Source of the DNA: Chelatococcus reniformis
Lineage (GTDB): Bacteria; Pseudomonadota; Alphaproteobacteria; Rhizobiales; Beijerinckiaceae
DNA length: 64,000 nt
Direction of reading: 5' to 3'
Assembly (NCBI RefSeq): GCF_014640075.1
Contig: NZ_BMGG01000003.1
Location: forward strand, 309,036 to 373,035
Below, in pieces: positions 34,545-42,709 of the stretch (positions within the stretch are counted from its first letter, which is position 1; each line of letters starts with the position of its first letter). The notes under the pieces were generated by a model. That model was not told the DNA's origin. It ran no database searches and worked only from the letters and a program-made list of their open reading frames with translations. A program made the translations under genes and the position numbers.

Positions 34545-34566
34545 ATGCAATGTTATATCATTGCAT
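34545..34566. promoter_or_regulatory. Zur-box-like palindrome
   Basis: A perfect inverted repeat ATGCAATG-TTATAT-CATTGCAT. The core ATGTTATATCAT differs by one base from the ATGTTATAACAT core of alphaproteobacterial Zur sites as I remember them. It ends 24 bases before the start codon of a COG0523 GTPase, a classical Zur target. Zinc-responsive repression is a strong inference. Confidence 0.7.
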
Positions 34567-34590
34567 AAATCACGAAGTGCGTCGCCCGTC

Positions 34591-35838
<1,248 letters not shown>

Positions 35839-35920
35839 GCCGATCGGTCCCTGGACGCGCGCTTCACTCGCGGAGGCCAGGCCGCAGCCCGGCCACGTCC
35901 CTATGGACAGGGCGCTCTCG

Positions 35921-35942
35921 ATAGGGTAGCGCCCTACCCTAT
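35921..35942. promoter_or_regulatory. Perfect palindrome, operator candidate for the DmeR/CsoR-type repressor
   Basis: 9-bp arms ATAGGGTAG and CTACCCTAT separated by 4 bases. The right arm overlaps an in-frame ATG at 35941, which favours the ATG at 35950 as the true start. G/C-tract inverted repeats of this type are bound by CsoR/RcnR-family repressors. Autoregulation is inferred. Confidence 0.65.
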
Positions 35943-35949
35943 GGGTCAT

Positions 35950-36213
35950 ATGCTGCGCGAGAAGCCGAAGCTGCTGGCGCGGGTGCGCCGGCTCAAAGGG
36001 CAGATGGAGGCGATCGAGCGGGCGCTCGAGGCCGAGGCCCCGTGCGCCGAGGTGCTCAACCTCGTTGCCTCCGTGCGCGGCGCCGTGAACGGGCTGACGG
36101 CCGAGCTGATCGAGGACCACCTGCGCGCCCATGTGGTGGAAGCCGCCGACGCCGAGGCCTGGCGGGCCGGCGCCGAGGAGTTGATCGCGGTGGTGAGGAC
36201 CTACCTCCGATGA
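35950..36213 (+). CDS. dmeR: Metal-sensing transcriptional repressor, CsoR/RcnR/DmeR family
   Basis: 87 residues from MLREKP (90 from the upstream ATG). All-helical DUF156 protein; the opening KPKLLARVRRLKGQMEAIERALEAEAPCAEVLNLVASVRGAVNGL matches the family, with the conserved cysteine (PCAEVL) and the HLRAHV segment supplying histidine ligands. The Cys-His set and the downstream CDF transporter point to a Co/Ni sensor of the DmeR type rather than a copper CsoR. The stop overlaps the start of dmeF (ATGA). Symbol by context. Confidence 0.85.
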   Translation: MLREKPKLLARVRRLKGQMEAIERALEAEAPCAEVLNLVASVRGAVNGLTAELIEDHLRAHVVEAADAEAWRAGAEELIAVVRTYLR

Positions 36214-37199
36214 GCAGCGCGCCCGACCGCTTCGCCCCGGCGAGCCACGACCACGTCTTCCTCGGCGACGGCCACGCCCGCAACGAGCGCAGCACCTGGT
36301 TCGTCATCGCGCTGACCTCGGCGATGATGGTCGGCGAGGTGGTGGCCGGCACCCTGTTCGGCTCCATGGCCCTCATCGCCGACGGCTGGCACATGGCGAC
36401 CCACGCGGCGGCCATGGCGATCGCCGCCCTCGCCTATCTCTACGCCCGGCGTAACGCCGGCAATGCCCGCTTCACCTTCGGCACCGGCAAGATGGGCGAC
36501 CTCGCCGCGTTCGCCAGCGCCATCGTGCTCGCCCTCGTCGCCCTCGTCATCGCCTGGGAGAGTGTGCAACGCCTGCGCGCGCCGGTGCCCATCGACATCC
36601 CGCAGGCGATCGCGGTCGCTCTCCTGGGGCTCGCGGTGAATCTCGCCAGCGCCTGGCTGCTGCGCGACGACCGCGGGAGCCATCACCATGGGGACCATCA
36701 CAATGGCGGGCATAGCCACGGCGGACATCACCACGGCAGAGATGGAGGGCATGGGCACGACCGCGCGCACGGCGGCGATAACAACCTGCGCGCCGCCTAT
36801 TTTCACGTGCTCGCCGACGCTCTCACCTCCGTGCTCGCCCTCGCGGCGCTCGCAGCCGCCGGCCTCTGGGGCTGGCTGTGGCTCGACCCGGCGATCGGCA
36901 TCGTCGGCGCGCTCGTCATCGCCCGCTGGTCGTGGGGGTTGATCCGCGACGCCGGCGGCGTGCTGCTCGACTACGTGCCGGCGGACGAGGACCTGCCCGA
37001 TGAAATCCGCCAGGCGGTCGAGCAGAATGGCGACCGCATCATCGACCTCCACGTCTGGCGGCTGGGGCCGGGCCACCACGGCGCCATCGTGTCGCTAGTC
37101 TCGGACGCCCCCAAAGCCCCCTCCCACTACCGTGAGAAGCTCGCCCACATCCACGACCTGTCGCACCTGACGGTCGAGGTGGAGCCACGCGCCGCCTGA
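36210..37199 (+). CDS. dmeF: Cation diffusion facilitator, DmeF-like cobalt/nickel exporter
   Basis: Inner-membrane metal/proton antiporter, 329 residues. The opening SHDHVFLGDGHARNERSTW is the characteristic DmeF N-terminus. The second-helix metal site reads DGWHMATH and the fifth-helix site HVLADALTS. Between helices 4 and 5 (about residues 157-190) lies a histidine-rich loop with more than a dozen His, as in DmeF and other Zn/Co/Ni CDF proteins. The C-terminal cytoplasmic domain is present. Translationally coupled to dmeR by a four-base overlap. Frame extension upstream into dmeR was rejected. Confidence 0.93.
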   Translation: MSSAPDRFAPASHDHVFLGDGHARNERSTWFVIALTSAMMVGEVVAGTLFGSMALIADGWHMATHAAAMAIAALAYLYARRNAGNARFTFGTGKMGDLAAFASAIVLALVALVIAWESVQRLRAPVPIDIPQAIAVALLGLAVNLASAWLLRDDRGSHHHGDHHNGGHSHGGHHHGRDGGHGHDRAHGGDNNLRAAYFHVLADALTSVLALAALAAAGLWGWLWLDPAIGIVGALVIARWSWGLIRDAGGVLLDYVPADEDLPDEIRQAVEQNGDRIIDLHVWRLGPGHHGAIVSLVSDAPKAPSHYREKLAHIHDLSHLTVEVEPRAA

Positions 37200-37331
37200 A
37201 GCACGCGAGACGTGGCGGCGCCGGAGCCCGATCAACGGCCGCTCCAGCACCGCGCGGCTGCGTCGACGCGACCTCGTCGGTCGCCGAAGGGCGCCGACAA
37301 CCTGACTGGCGTCGGCGCCTGATCGACATGG

Positions 37332-37616
37332 CTATTGCTGCGGCTTGGCCGCGCCGCCGCTGGCGGGCTTGGCCGCCGGCTTGGCAGTGCCGCTCTTGGC
37401 CTTGGCCGTCGTCTTCGCCTTGGCCTTCTGGCTCTTCGTGGTACCCATCCGAGCGGGCGCATCCGCGGCACCGCCCTTCATGCCTTGCGACGTCCCTTGC
37501 GACGTCGGGCTGTTGGCGCTGCCGCCCATCGTGCCCTGACCGCCCGGGGCCTGGGCCAGGGCAATGGTGGAACCGGCGGCGAAGAGTGCGGCAGCGAGGG
37601 TGAGTGTCAACTTCAT
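37332..37616 (-). CDS. Small exported Lys/Ala-rich protein
   Basis: 94 residues from MKLTLT with a clean signal peptide (cleavage near ALA-QA, residue 22). The mature part is Gly/Ser/Thr-rich, then dominated by Lys-Ala repeats (KSQKAKAKTTAKAKSGTAKPAAKPASGG). No family recognised; the basic, disordered tail suggests binding to an anionic envelope component, but this is a guess. A GGAGGCTCC-type ribosome site is visible before the ATG on the minus strand (read as AGGAGCCTCC complement on plus). Stands alone. Confidence 0.6.
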   Translation of the reverse strand: MKLTLTLAAALFAAGSTIALAQAPGGQGTMGGSANSPTSQGTSQGMKGGAADAPARMGTTKSQKAKAKTTAKAKSGTAKPAAKPASGGAAKPQQ

Positions 37617-37920
37617 AGGAGCCTCCTTGCCAAGCCCCGCTATCAACGAGGGCGCCGGCACGGTTGTTCCGCTCCAGGCCCGCCGATAGCGGACAAAGGC
37701 GGCGATGTCGGCACGACCTTCGCGATGCCGAAGCACCAAGCACGCCGGCGGCGCCAAAGGCGATCCGACGGGGCTTGCGCCGTGCGCAGCATCAATTCTT
37801 GTTTCATCTCACAACAACTAAGTTTTGTTATCGCCGCGGCGGCCGTCGACGCAGTACAGATGTTCAGCTAACGCACTGGTCAGGCAGGACCGACGCTGCC
37901 GAGCGCAACAGGGCGGGACG
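37617..37920. other. Divergent intergenic region
   Basis: 304 bases between the leftward Lys/Ala-rich protein gene and the rightward membrane protein gene. The stretch 37790-37840 (TTCTTGTTTCATCTCAC and following) is AT-rich and may hold a promoter for the membrane protein. No other feature seen. Confidence 0.35.
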
Positions 37921-38517
37921 ATGGAGGGGACGATCTACTCGGCCTGGATCGGAGCTGTGACGGTGCCGCCCCTGGCAGCACTCGTCGTCGGTATCGCGAC
38001 GCGGTTCGGCCCGGCCGGTCGGCCCATCGCGGCCTACGTCGCTCTCGCCGTTCTCGTGGCAAGTTCTCTGGCGGTGGCGCTGCAGCTCAGCTTCGTTCAC
38101 CGCCCCGCGAACCTGTGGTGGCTGCTCGCGAGCTATGGCGCCTACTGCACCCTGGCGGCGGCCTGCTTCGGCATCCGACCGCTGTGGCTGCGGATACCGG
38201 CATTGCTGATCGCCGCCCTCCCGATTGCCGCAGTCTACCTGCTGGCGACCGTTGGCATCATGGCCCTCGCGGCCATTGCTGCGGATCTGGGGGCCCCGCC
38301 GCGGCGCACCGAACTCATGCGGAGCGGGCTGAGCTGCGACGTGACATTTTGGGGGATGGTGTCGACCGACAGCGGCTACGAAGTGCATCTTCGTCGCTTC
38401 TGGCCGCCGGCCCCCTTCATCTGGCGCACGGTCTCCACCGTTGCCGTCAACCAGACGGCGGGGGAGACGGAGCTGACGTGTCAAACCCTACTCGCGCGTT
38501 ACGACAGCGGGCGTTGA
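37921..38517 (+). CDS. Hypothetical four-helix membrane protein
   Basis: 198 residues from MEGTIY. Residues 10-35, 42-62, 70-90 and 97-120 look like four transmembrane helices. The last 80 residues form a soluble domain with two cysteines (SGLSCDVTFWG and ETELTCQTLL) that may pair, and a tryptophan-rich patch (RFWPPAPFIWRT). I do not recognise the family. The ribosome site GGGACG is weak. Stands alone between small genes. Confidence 0.55.
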   Translation: MEGTIYSAWIGAVTVPPLAALVVGIATRFGPAGRPIAAYVALAVLVASSLAVALQLSFVHRPANLWWLLASYGAYCTLAAACFGIRPLWLRIPALLIAALPIAAVYLLATVGIMALAAIAADLGAPPRRTELMRSGLSCDVTFWGMVSTDSGYEVHLRRFWPPAPFIWRTVSTVAVNQTAGETELTCQTLLARYDSGR

Positions 38518-38652
38518 CCTGCCGGCGGCGTCGAGGCGCTGCGGGCCCTGAAGGCTGCTCGCTGCACGATCGAGCTACCGCGCGAGTGCACGGGTGCAGG
38601 CGCCTGAATGAGCGCCAGAGGCGCCACGACGACAACTGGAGGAGGCGGGATC

Positions 38653-38751
38653 TTGACGTCCTACGGCACCGACATCAACGATGATCAGCTGGATACCCCG
38701 AACGTGAACCAGTATGGCGGGAACGGGGATGACCGCCTGGAAGCGCACGGC
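38653..38751 (+). pseudogene. Possible 5' remnant of an RTX-like protein gene
   Basis: A TTG codon preceded by a strong ribosome site (GGAGGAGGCGGGATC) opens a frame reading LTSYGTDINDDQLDTPNVN and then YGGNGDDRLEAHG, which resembles one RTX calcium-binding nonapeptide. The similarity ends where the antisense LysR gene begins, after which the frame is only a shadow. This could be the broken start of a secreted protein gene, or chance. Low confidence. Confidence 0.25.
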
Positions 38752-38752
38752 C

Positions 38753-39667
38753 TCACCCTTCGTCCGGGTTCATCCAGCGCCGGTGTTCGGCGAAGCGCTC
38801 GGCCACCAGGTCGAGGAAGCTGCGCACCTTGGTCGACAGGTTGTGGCGGTGCGGATAGAGGGCGTTGATGGCGAACTCCTGCGGGCGGTACTGCGGCATG
38901 AGGCGCACCAGGGTGCCCGCCGCAATGTCGTCGGCGATCATGAAAGTGGGCGCCAGGAACAGGCCGCGGCCCTTCACGGCCAGGTAGCGGAGCGTCTCGG
39001 CGCTGTTGGTGACGAGGTTGCCGGAGACCTTGACCGCGTTGAGCGTGCCGTCCGGCCCCTCCAGCCGCCATTCGTCGCCGAACGGATAGAACGTGTAGCG
39101 CAGGCAGTTGTGGTGGGCGAGGTCGGCCGGCACCTGGGGCGCCGGGTGCGTCTTCAGGTAGGACGGCGCGCAGGCAAGCACGTGCCGCCACGGCGTCAGC
39201 CGTCGCACGATCAGGCTGGAATCCGCCGGGACGATGGTGCGGATGGCGAGATCGAAGCCCTCCTCGATGAGATCGACCATGCGGTCGCCCACCGTCAGAT
39301 CCAGCGCCACCGCCGGATAGAGGGTGAGGAACTCGTCCACCACCGGGGAGAGGAAGCGCAGCAGGTGCATGCTGGTGTAGACGCGCAGCAGGCCGCGCGG
39401 CGTGGCGTGCAGCGCCCCCACCAGCCGGTCGGCGTCGTCGAGTTCGGCCAGGATCTGGCTGGCGCGCTCGTAGTAGGCGTGGCCGATCTCGGTAGGGCTG
39501 ACCTTGCGCGTCGTGCGGTTGAGCAGGCGCGCGCCGAGATGTTGCTCCAGCGCCTGCACGTGGCTGCTCACCATGGTGACGGACATGTTGAGCCGGCGCG
39601 CCGCGGCCGAGAAGCCGCCGGCCTCCACGACCCGGGTGAACACGGTCAGGCTGGTCAGTCGGTCCAT
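38753..39667 (-). CDS. LysR family transcriptional regulator
   Basis: 304 residues, standard LysR length. The N-terminal winged helix opens MDRLTSLTVFTRVVEAGGFSAAARRLNMSVTMVSSHVQALEQHLGARLLNRTTRKVSPTE-type sequence (recognition helix VTMVSSHVQALE). The rest is a periplasmic-binding-like effector domain (LRVYTSMHLLRFLSPVVDEFLTLYP). It belongs to the large LysR group that includes AaeR/DsdC-like regulators, without a specific match. No clear target gene is divergent from it; the region beyond its start contains only the CRISPR remnant. Confidence 0.9.
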   Translation of the reverse strand: MDRLTSLTVFTRVVEAGGFSAAARRLNMSVTMVSSHVQALEQHLGARLLNRTTRKVSPTEIGHAYYERASQILAELDDADRLVGALHATPRGLLRVYTSMHLLRFLSPVVDEFLTLYPAVALDLTVGDRMVDLIEEGFDLAIRTIVPADSSLIVRRLTPWRHVLACAPSYLKTHPAPQVPADLAHHNCLRYTFYPFGDEWRLEGPDGTLNAVKVSGNLVTNSAETLRYLAVKGRGLFLAPTFMIADDIAAGTLVRLMPQYRPQEFAINALYPHRHNLSTKVRSFLDLVAERFAEHRRWMNPDEG

Positions 39668-40159
39668 GGCTCAGCCGGATCCACCCCCGCGCGATGAGTC
39701 GCCCGCCGATCTTGGCGCGGCCGGGCGCATCCGGCCAAGTGCCCGATCGCCGCGCCGCAAGGCGAGCGCAAGCGCCATGTATTCACCCGGGCCGACTTTT
39801 GTGCAGCGAGGAACCGCGCGGGTGTTTCGATCCACGCTCCCCTGAGGGGAGCGACCCCGGCGTTCCAGCGAGCGAGGGGATCGAGGACAGGTTTCGATCC
39901 ACGCTCCCCTGAGGGGAGCGACCGGCACCACCCTTAACCCATTCTCGACGCTCGCTAAATACGGCCGCGAGCGCGAACCTGGTCACGGTCGGCTCAGCAC
40001 GCCGCTGCGGCGGCATCGGACAATCAGATTTTCCTTGCATTCTCAACGCGTTACGGGAAGCGCGAACCTCCCGGCGAATCCGGGCTCGCTTAGGGTTCGC
40101 GGACATGGCTAGGTGTGCTGCGCCGGTGCAGGCGCGCTCGCAGCCACGCGCGACATCCG
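39668..40159. other. Gene-free region around the CRISPR remnant
   Basis: 492 bases between LysR and the Nudix gene. Apart from the two repeats and one spacer, the flanks show no protein-coding similarity. The stretch after the second repeat is only mildly AT-rich (CTTAACCCATTCTC, GCTAAATACGG), so a functional leader is possible but not clear. Confidence 0.5.
39824..39922 (-). CRISPR. Two-repeat, one-spacer CRISPR remnant, type I-C-like repeat
   Basis: Two identical 32-base repeats (39824-39855 and 39891-39922) flank a 35-base spacer (39856-39890). On the plus strand each begins GTTTCGATCCACGC, contains the 8-bp stem CGCTCCCC/GGGGAGCG around TGA, and ends GAGCGAC; read on the minus strand this is the GTCGCTCCCC...GTGGATCGAAAC form of type I-C repeats. 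On the minus strand the leader side would be at plus coordinates above 39922. No further repeat copy and no cas genes are visible in the window. Confidence 0.85.
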
Positions 40160-40606
40160 TCAGCCGCCCAGGGCGTCGCGCAGGCCGTCGGGGTAGAGCG
40201 CCAGGCCGGCCGACGCGAGCGCGTCCAGGCTGAACCACCGCGCCACGCACGCCAGGCCGTCGTCCTCCGCGAATGCGATCCGATCCAGATCGTAGAGCGA
40301 TCGGTCCATCAGTTCGACGTCGGCAGCAAAGACGATCTCGTGGCCGATGGCCCCTTCATGCTCGTAGATGTTCTCGAACACCCGCCAGGGCGAGCCGATG
40401 GCGATCGGGCAGCCCAATTCCTCCGCGAACTCGCGGTGCAGCGCCTGCTCGCGCGTCTCGCCGAAGTGGATCGAGCCGCCCAGCGGCCGCACGCCCTTGA
40501 TGGTGCCGTCGCTCGTCGCGACCTCGGCGGCGAGCAGGCGCGGGCCGTTCCACGCCAGGCCGATGACCTTGACGCGGATGTCGGCCGCAGGGGTCCATAC
40601 GGTCAT
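40160..40606 (-). CDS. Nudix hydrolase
   Basis: 148 residues from MTVWTP. The Nudix box is intact: G-GSIHFGETREQALHREFAEELGCP fits GX5EX7REUXEEXGU, with the glutamates that bind Mg2+ in REFAEEL. These enzymes hydrolyse nucleoside diphosphates linked to another group; the N-terminal segment IRVKVIGLAWNGPRLLAAEV resembles the group of house-cleaning or ADP-ribose-type Nudix proteins, but the substrate is not predictable. It is 60 bases downstream of the amidohydrolase on the same strand. Confidence 0.9.
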   Translation of the reverse strand: MTVWTPAADIRVKVIGLAWNGPRLLAAEVATSDGTIKGVRPLGGSIHFGETREQALHREFAEELGCPIAIGSPWRVFENIYEHEGAIGHEIVFAADVELMDRSLYDLDRIAFAEDDGLACVARWFSLDALASAGLALYPDGLRDALGG

Positions 40607-40666
40607 CTCAGCCTCCCCAGCAGTGACGCCCCTATGGCACGACCCGAGCGATCGCAACGCCCGTCC

Positions 40667-42391
40667 TTATCCCTGGAACCGCCGCTCGCCGTCGAGCCAG
40701 GTCTCGCGCACGGGAATGTCCTTGATGGTCGAGGGGTCGACCTTGGTGGGGTCCTTGTCGAGGATCACCAGGTCGGCCGCCTTGCCGGCCGCCAGCACGC
40801 CGGTGAAGTCGCGGTGGCATTGCCAGGCGGCGTCGGCGGTCACCATGCGCAGGCCCGCCTCCGGGCTCACCCGCTCGGCCGGGTTCAGCACCTCGCCGCC
40901 GTCGCGCATCGTCCGCGTCACCGCATTCTCCACCATGCGCAGCGGGCCGATCTCGGTGACGTTCCAATCGGAGTGCACGGTCGGGCGCAGGCCCGCCTTC
41001 AGCACCGAGGCGCAGGGGTCGAGCAGGTTGGCGCGTTCCGGCCCCAGGATGTCGTCGCGGAAGGCGCGGCCCCAATAGTAGACGTGGCCGATCAGGAACG
41101 ACGGCGACAGACCGAGCGCCTTGAGGCGGGCGATCTGCCCGGGATGCAGGATCGAGCAATGCTCGATGCGGTGGCGGTGGTCGGTCCGCGGCTTTTCCTT
41201 CAGCACCGCCTCATAGGCATCGAGCGTGACGTCGATGGCGGCGTCGCCGTTGGCGTGCACGCAGACCTGCCAGCCGTCGTCGTGGGCGGCGCGGATCGCG
41301 TCGGTGAGCTGTTCGGGCGTGTAGTTGAGCGCGCCGCGGCTGGTGGAATTGAGGTAGGGCTCGCGCTGGTAGCCGCTGCGCCCCTGGTTGGAGCCGTCGG
41401 CCCACGCTTTGATGGCGGTCACCCGGAATCGGTCGTTGCCGAAGCCCGGCTTCAGGCCGGCGTCGCGCCACGCCTTCATGTGGGTGGAGACCAGCGAGCC
41501 ACCGAAGCGGATCGGCGGGTTCTTGGCCATGGCGGCCTGCACCAGCGCCAGGTCGGCCGGCCCGCGGAAGCCCAGGCCGCAGTCGAACAGGCCGGTGCAG
41601 CCGCGGCTCGCCGCCTTGGCGAACAGCCGGCCGATGGCGGCCATCACCTCCTCCTTGGCCGGTATGCCCATCTTGATCATGAACGGCAGCAGGGCCGGCG
41701 CCTCGTCGAGGCGCCCGGACAGATTGCCGTTGCCGTCACGGTCGAAGCGCCCCTGCGGCGGATCGGGCGTGTCGCGGGTGATGCCGGCCGCGGCCAGCGC
41801 CTTCGAGTTCACGTGGGCGATGTGGCCGTTGGATTCGTAGACGAAGAGCGGGTGGTCGGGGGCGATGCGGTCGAGCAGCGCCAGGTCGAGCTGCGCCCGG
41901 CCCGGCGTGATGCTGCCGTCGAACTGCCAGGCCTTGACCCACGTGCCGGGCGGCGCCTTGCCGACCTCGGCGCGCAGCGTTTCCACCACCTGGTCCATGC
42001 TGCGCATGGTGAAGGGGCTGATGTCGATCCAGCTCTCGAACATCACGAACACGGTGTGCATGTGCGGATCGGTGAGCCCCGGCATGAGGGTGCCCCCGGC
42101 GAGGTCGACCACCTTGGTCTGCGCCGTGCGCAGGCCTTCGAGCTCGCTCTCGCTGCCGACGGCGATGATTTTGCCGCCGCTCACCGCCACCGTCTCGGCC
42201 CGCGGCCTTGCGGGATCCATGGTGAGCACGGTGCCGTTGCGGAACAGCACGTCGGCGCGGTCAGATGCCGCGCGCACCGGCTCCGCCCATAGCGGGGCCG
42301 TCAGCGCCGCGAGCCCTCCGCCCAGCACCGCACGTCGAGACGTCATCATATCGAGCAGACGGACCATCCCCGGATTGCAGGCCCTGCACAT
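40667..42391 (-). CDS. Tat-exported amidohydrolase, YtcJ-like (amidohydrolase 3) family
   Basis: 574 residues; the ATG at 42391 is supported by a GGAGGGGG ribosome site. Near residue 18 is a twin-arginine signal (TSRRAVLGGGLAALTAPLWA), with cleavage around VRA. The metallo-dependent hydrolase fold follows: metal site DPHMHTVF, then KAWADGSNQG, CVHANGDAAIDVTLDAY, HRIEHC and HSDWNVTE. The C-terminal KAADLVILDKDP motif is also typical. YtcJ-like enzymes hydrolyse cyclic or N-acyl amides; substrate unknown. It would act in the periplasm after folding with its metal in the cytosol. Confidence 0.9.
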   Translation of the reverse strand: MCRACNPGMVRLLDMMTSRRAVLGGGLAALTAPLWAEPVRAASDRADVLFRNGTVLTMDPARPRAETVAVSGGKIIAVGSESELEGLRTAQTKVVDLAGGTLMPGLTDPHMHTVFVMFESWIDISPFTMRSMDQVVETLRAEVGKAPPGTWVKAWQFDGSITPGRAQLDLALLDRIAPDHPLFVYESNGHIAHVNSKALAAAGITRDTPDPPQGRFDRDGNGNLSGRLDEAPALLPFMIKMGIPAKEEVMAAIGRLFAKAASRGCTGLFDCGLGFRGPADLALVQAAMAKNPPIRFGGSLVSTHMKAWRDAGLKPGFGNDRFRVTAIKAWADGSNQGRSGYQREPYLNSTSRGALNYTPEQLTDAIRAAHDDGWQVCVHANGDAAIDVTLDAYEAVLKEKPRTDHRHRIEHCSILHPGQIARLKALGLSPSFLIGHVYYWGRAFRDDILGPERANLLDPCASVLKAGLRPTVHSDWNVTEIGPLRMVENAVTRTMRDGGEVLNPAERVSPEAGLRMVTADAAWQCHRDFTGVLAAGKAADLVILDKDPTKVDPSTIKDIPVRETWLDGERRFQG

Positions 42392-42709
42392 GGCTTCCCC
42401 CTCCGTCCCAGCTTGTTCGGGTCACGGGGTAGCACGGCGGCGGCTATCCGATCGAGCAAGATCATCCCGCCGCGGCGCATTCCGTCTCAAGCTGGGCCGG
42501 CGCGACGCTTGCGAGGGCCCCTCGCCGCCGCCACCTGCATCAGGCCGGCGCCGGGCCTGACGGCGCCGGCCTGATGCTCAGCGGCTCGCGGATCCAATTA
42601 TCCGCTCCGCCCGGATAATCCTTCCCGACCTGGACGAATTATCATGGGGCCGCGCAGGGGCCATCTTCCCGGCATGCAATCGCCGCCGGCGCCGCGGCAG
42701 GAGGAGACC
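42392..42709. other. Divergent intergenic region with a palindromic operator candidate
   Basis: 318 bases between the leftward amidohydrolase and the rightward EmrA-like gene. It contains a GC-rich hairpin at 42544-42570 (GCCGGCGCC/GGCGCCGGC) and an AT-cored inverted repeat at 42597-42619 listed separately. No gene seen. Confidence 0.45.
42597..42619. promoter_or_regulatory. Inverted repeat ATTATCCG-N7-CGGATAAT
   Basis: Perfect 8-bp arms with a 7-base spacer, 90 bases before the start of the EmrA-like gene; a further half-site-like GAATTATC lies 15 bases downstream. Size and spacing fit a MarR- or TetR-type operator controlling an efflux gene. No cognate regulator is adjacent. Confidence 0.45.

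Larger units (their letters stand above)
34167..34590. other. Intergenic region holding a hairpin and a Zur-like box
   Basis: 424 bases between the GCG-repeat protein gene and the COG0523 GTPase gene. It contains a strong 11-bp hairpin near 34378 and a 22-base palindrome just before the GTPase start; both are listed separately. No protein-coding similarity was seen in the rest. Confidence 0.5.

Noticed and set aside
36690-36790. Short tandem repeat in dmeF
   Set aside because: It is the coding sequence of the histidine-rich loop expected in this transporter.
39671-39931. Small frames on both strands ending RSTLP or containing SVDRN around the CRISPR repeats
   Set aside because: They are translations of the repeat sequence and not genes.
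40115-42292. Very long open frame antisense to the amidohydrolase and Nudix genes
   Set aside because: It shadows two well-supported minus-strand genes; its translation is Arg/Gly/Ala/His-rich with no motif, as expected for the complement of GC-rich coding.
42544-42570. GCCGGCGCC/GGCGCCGGC hairpin as a terminator
   Set aside because: It lies between two divergent gene starts, so no annotated transcript would end there; probably chance in GC-rich DNA.
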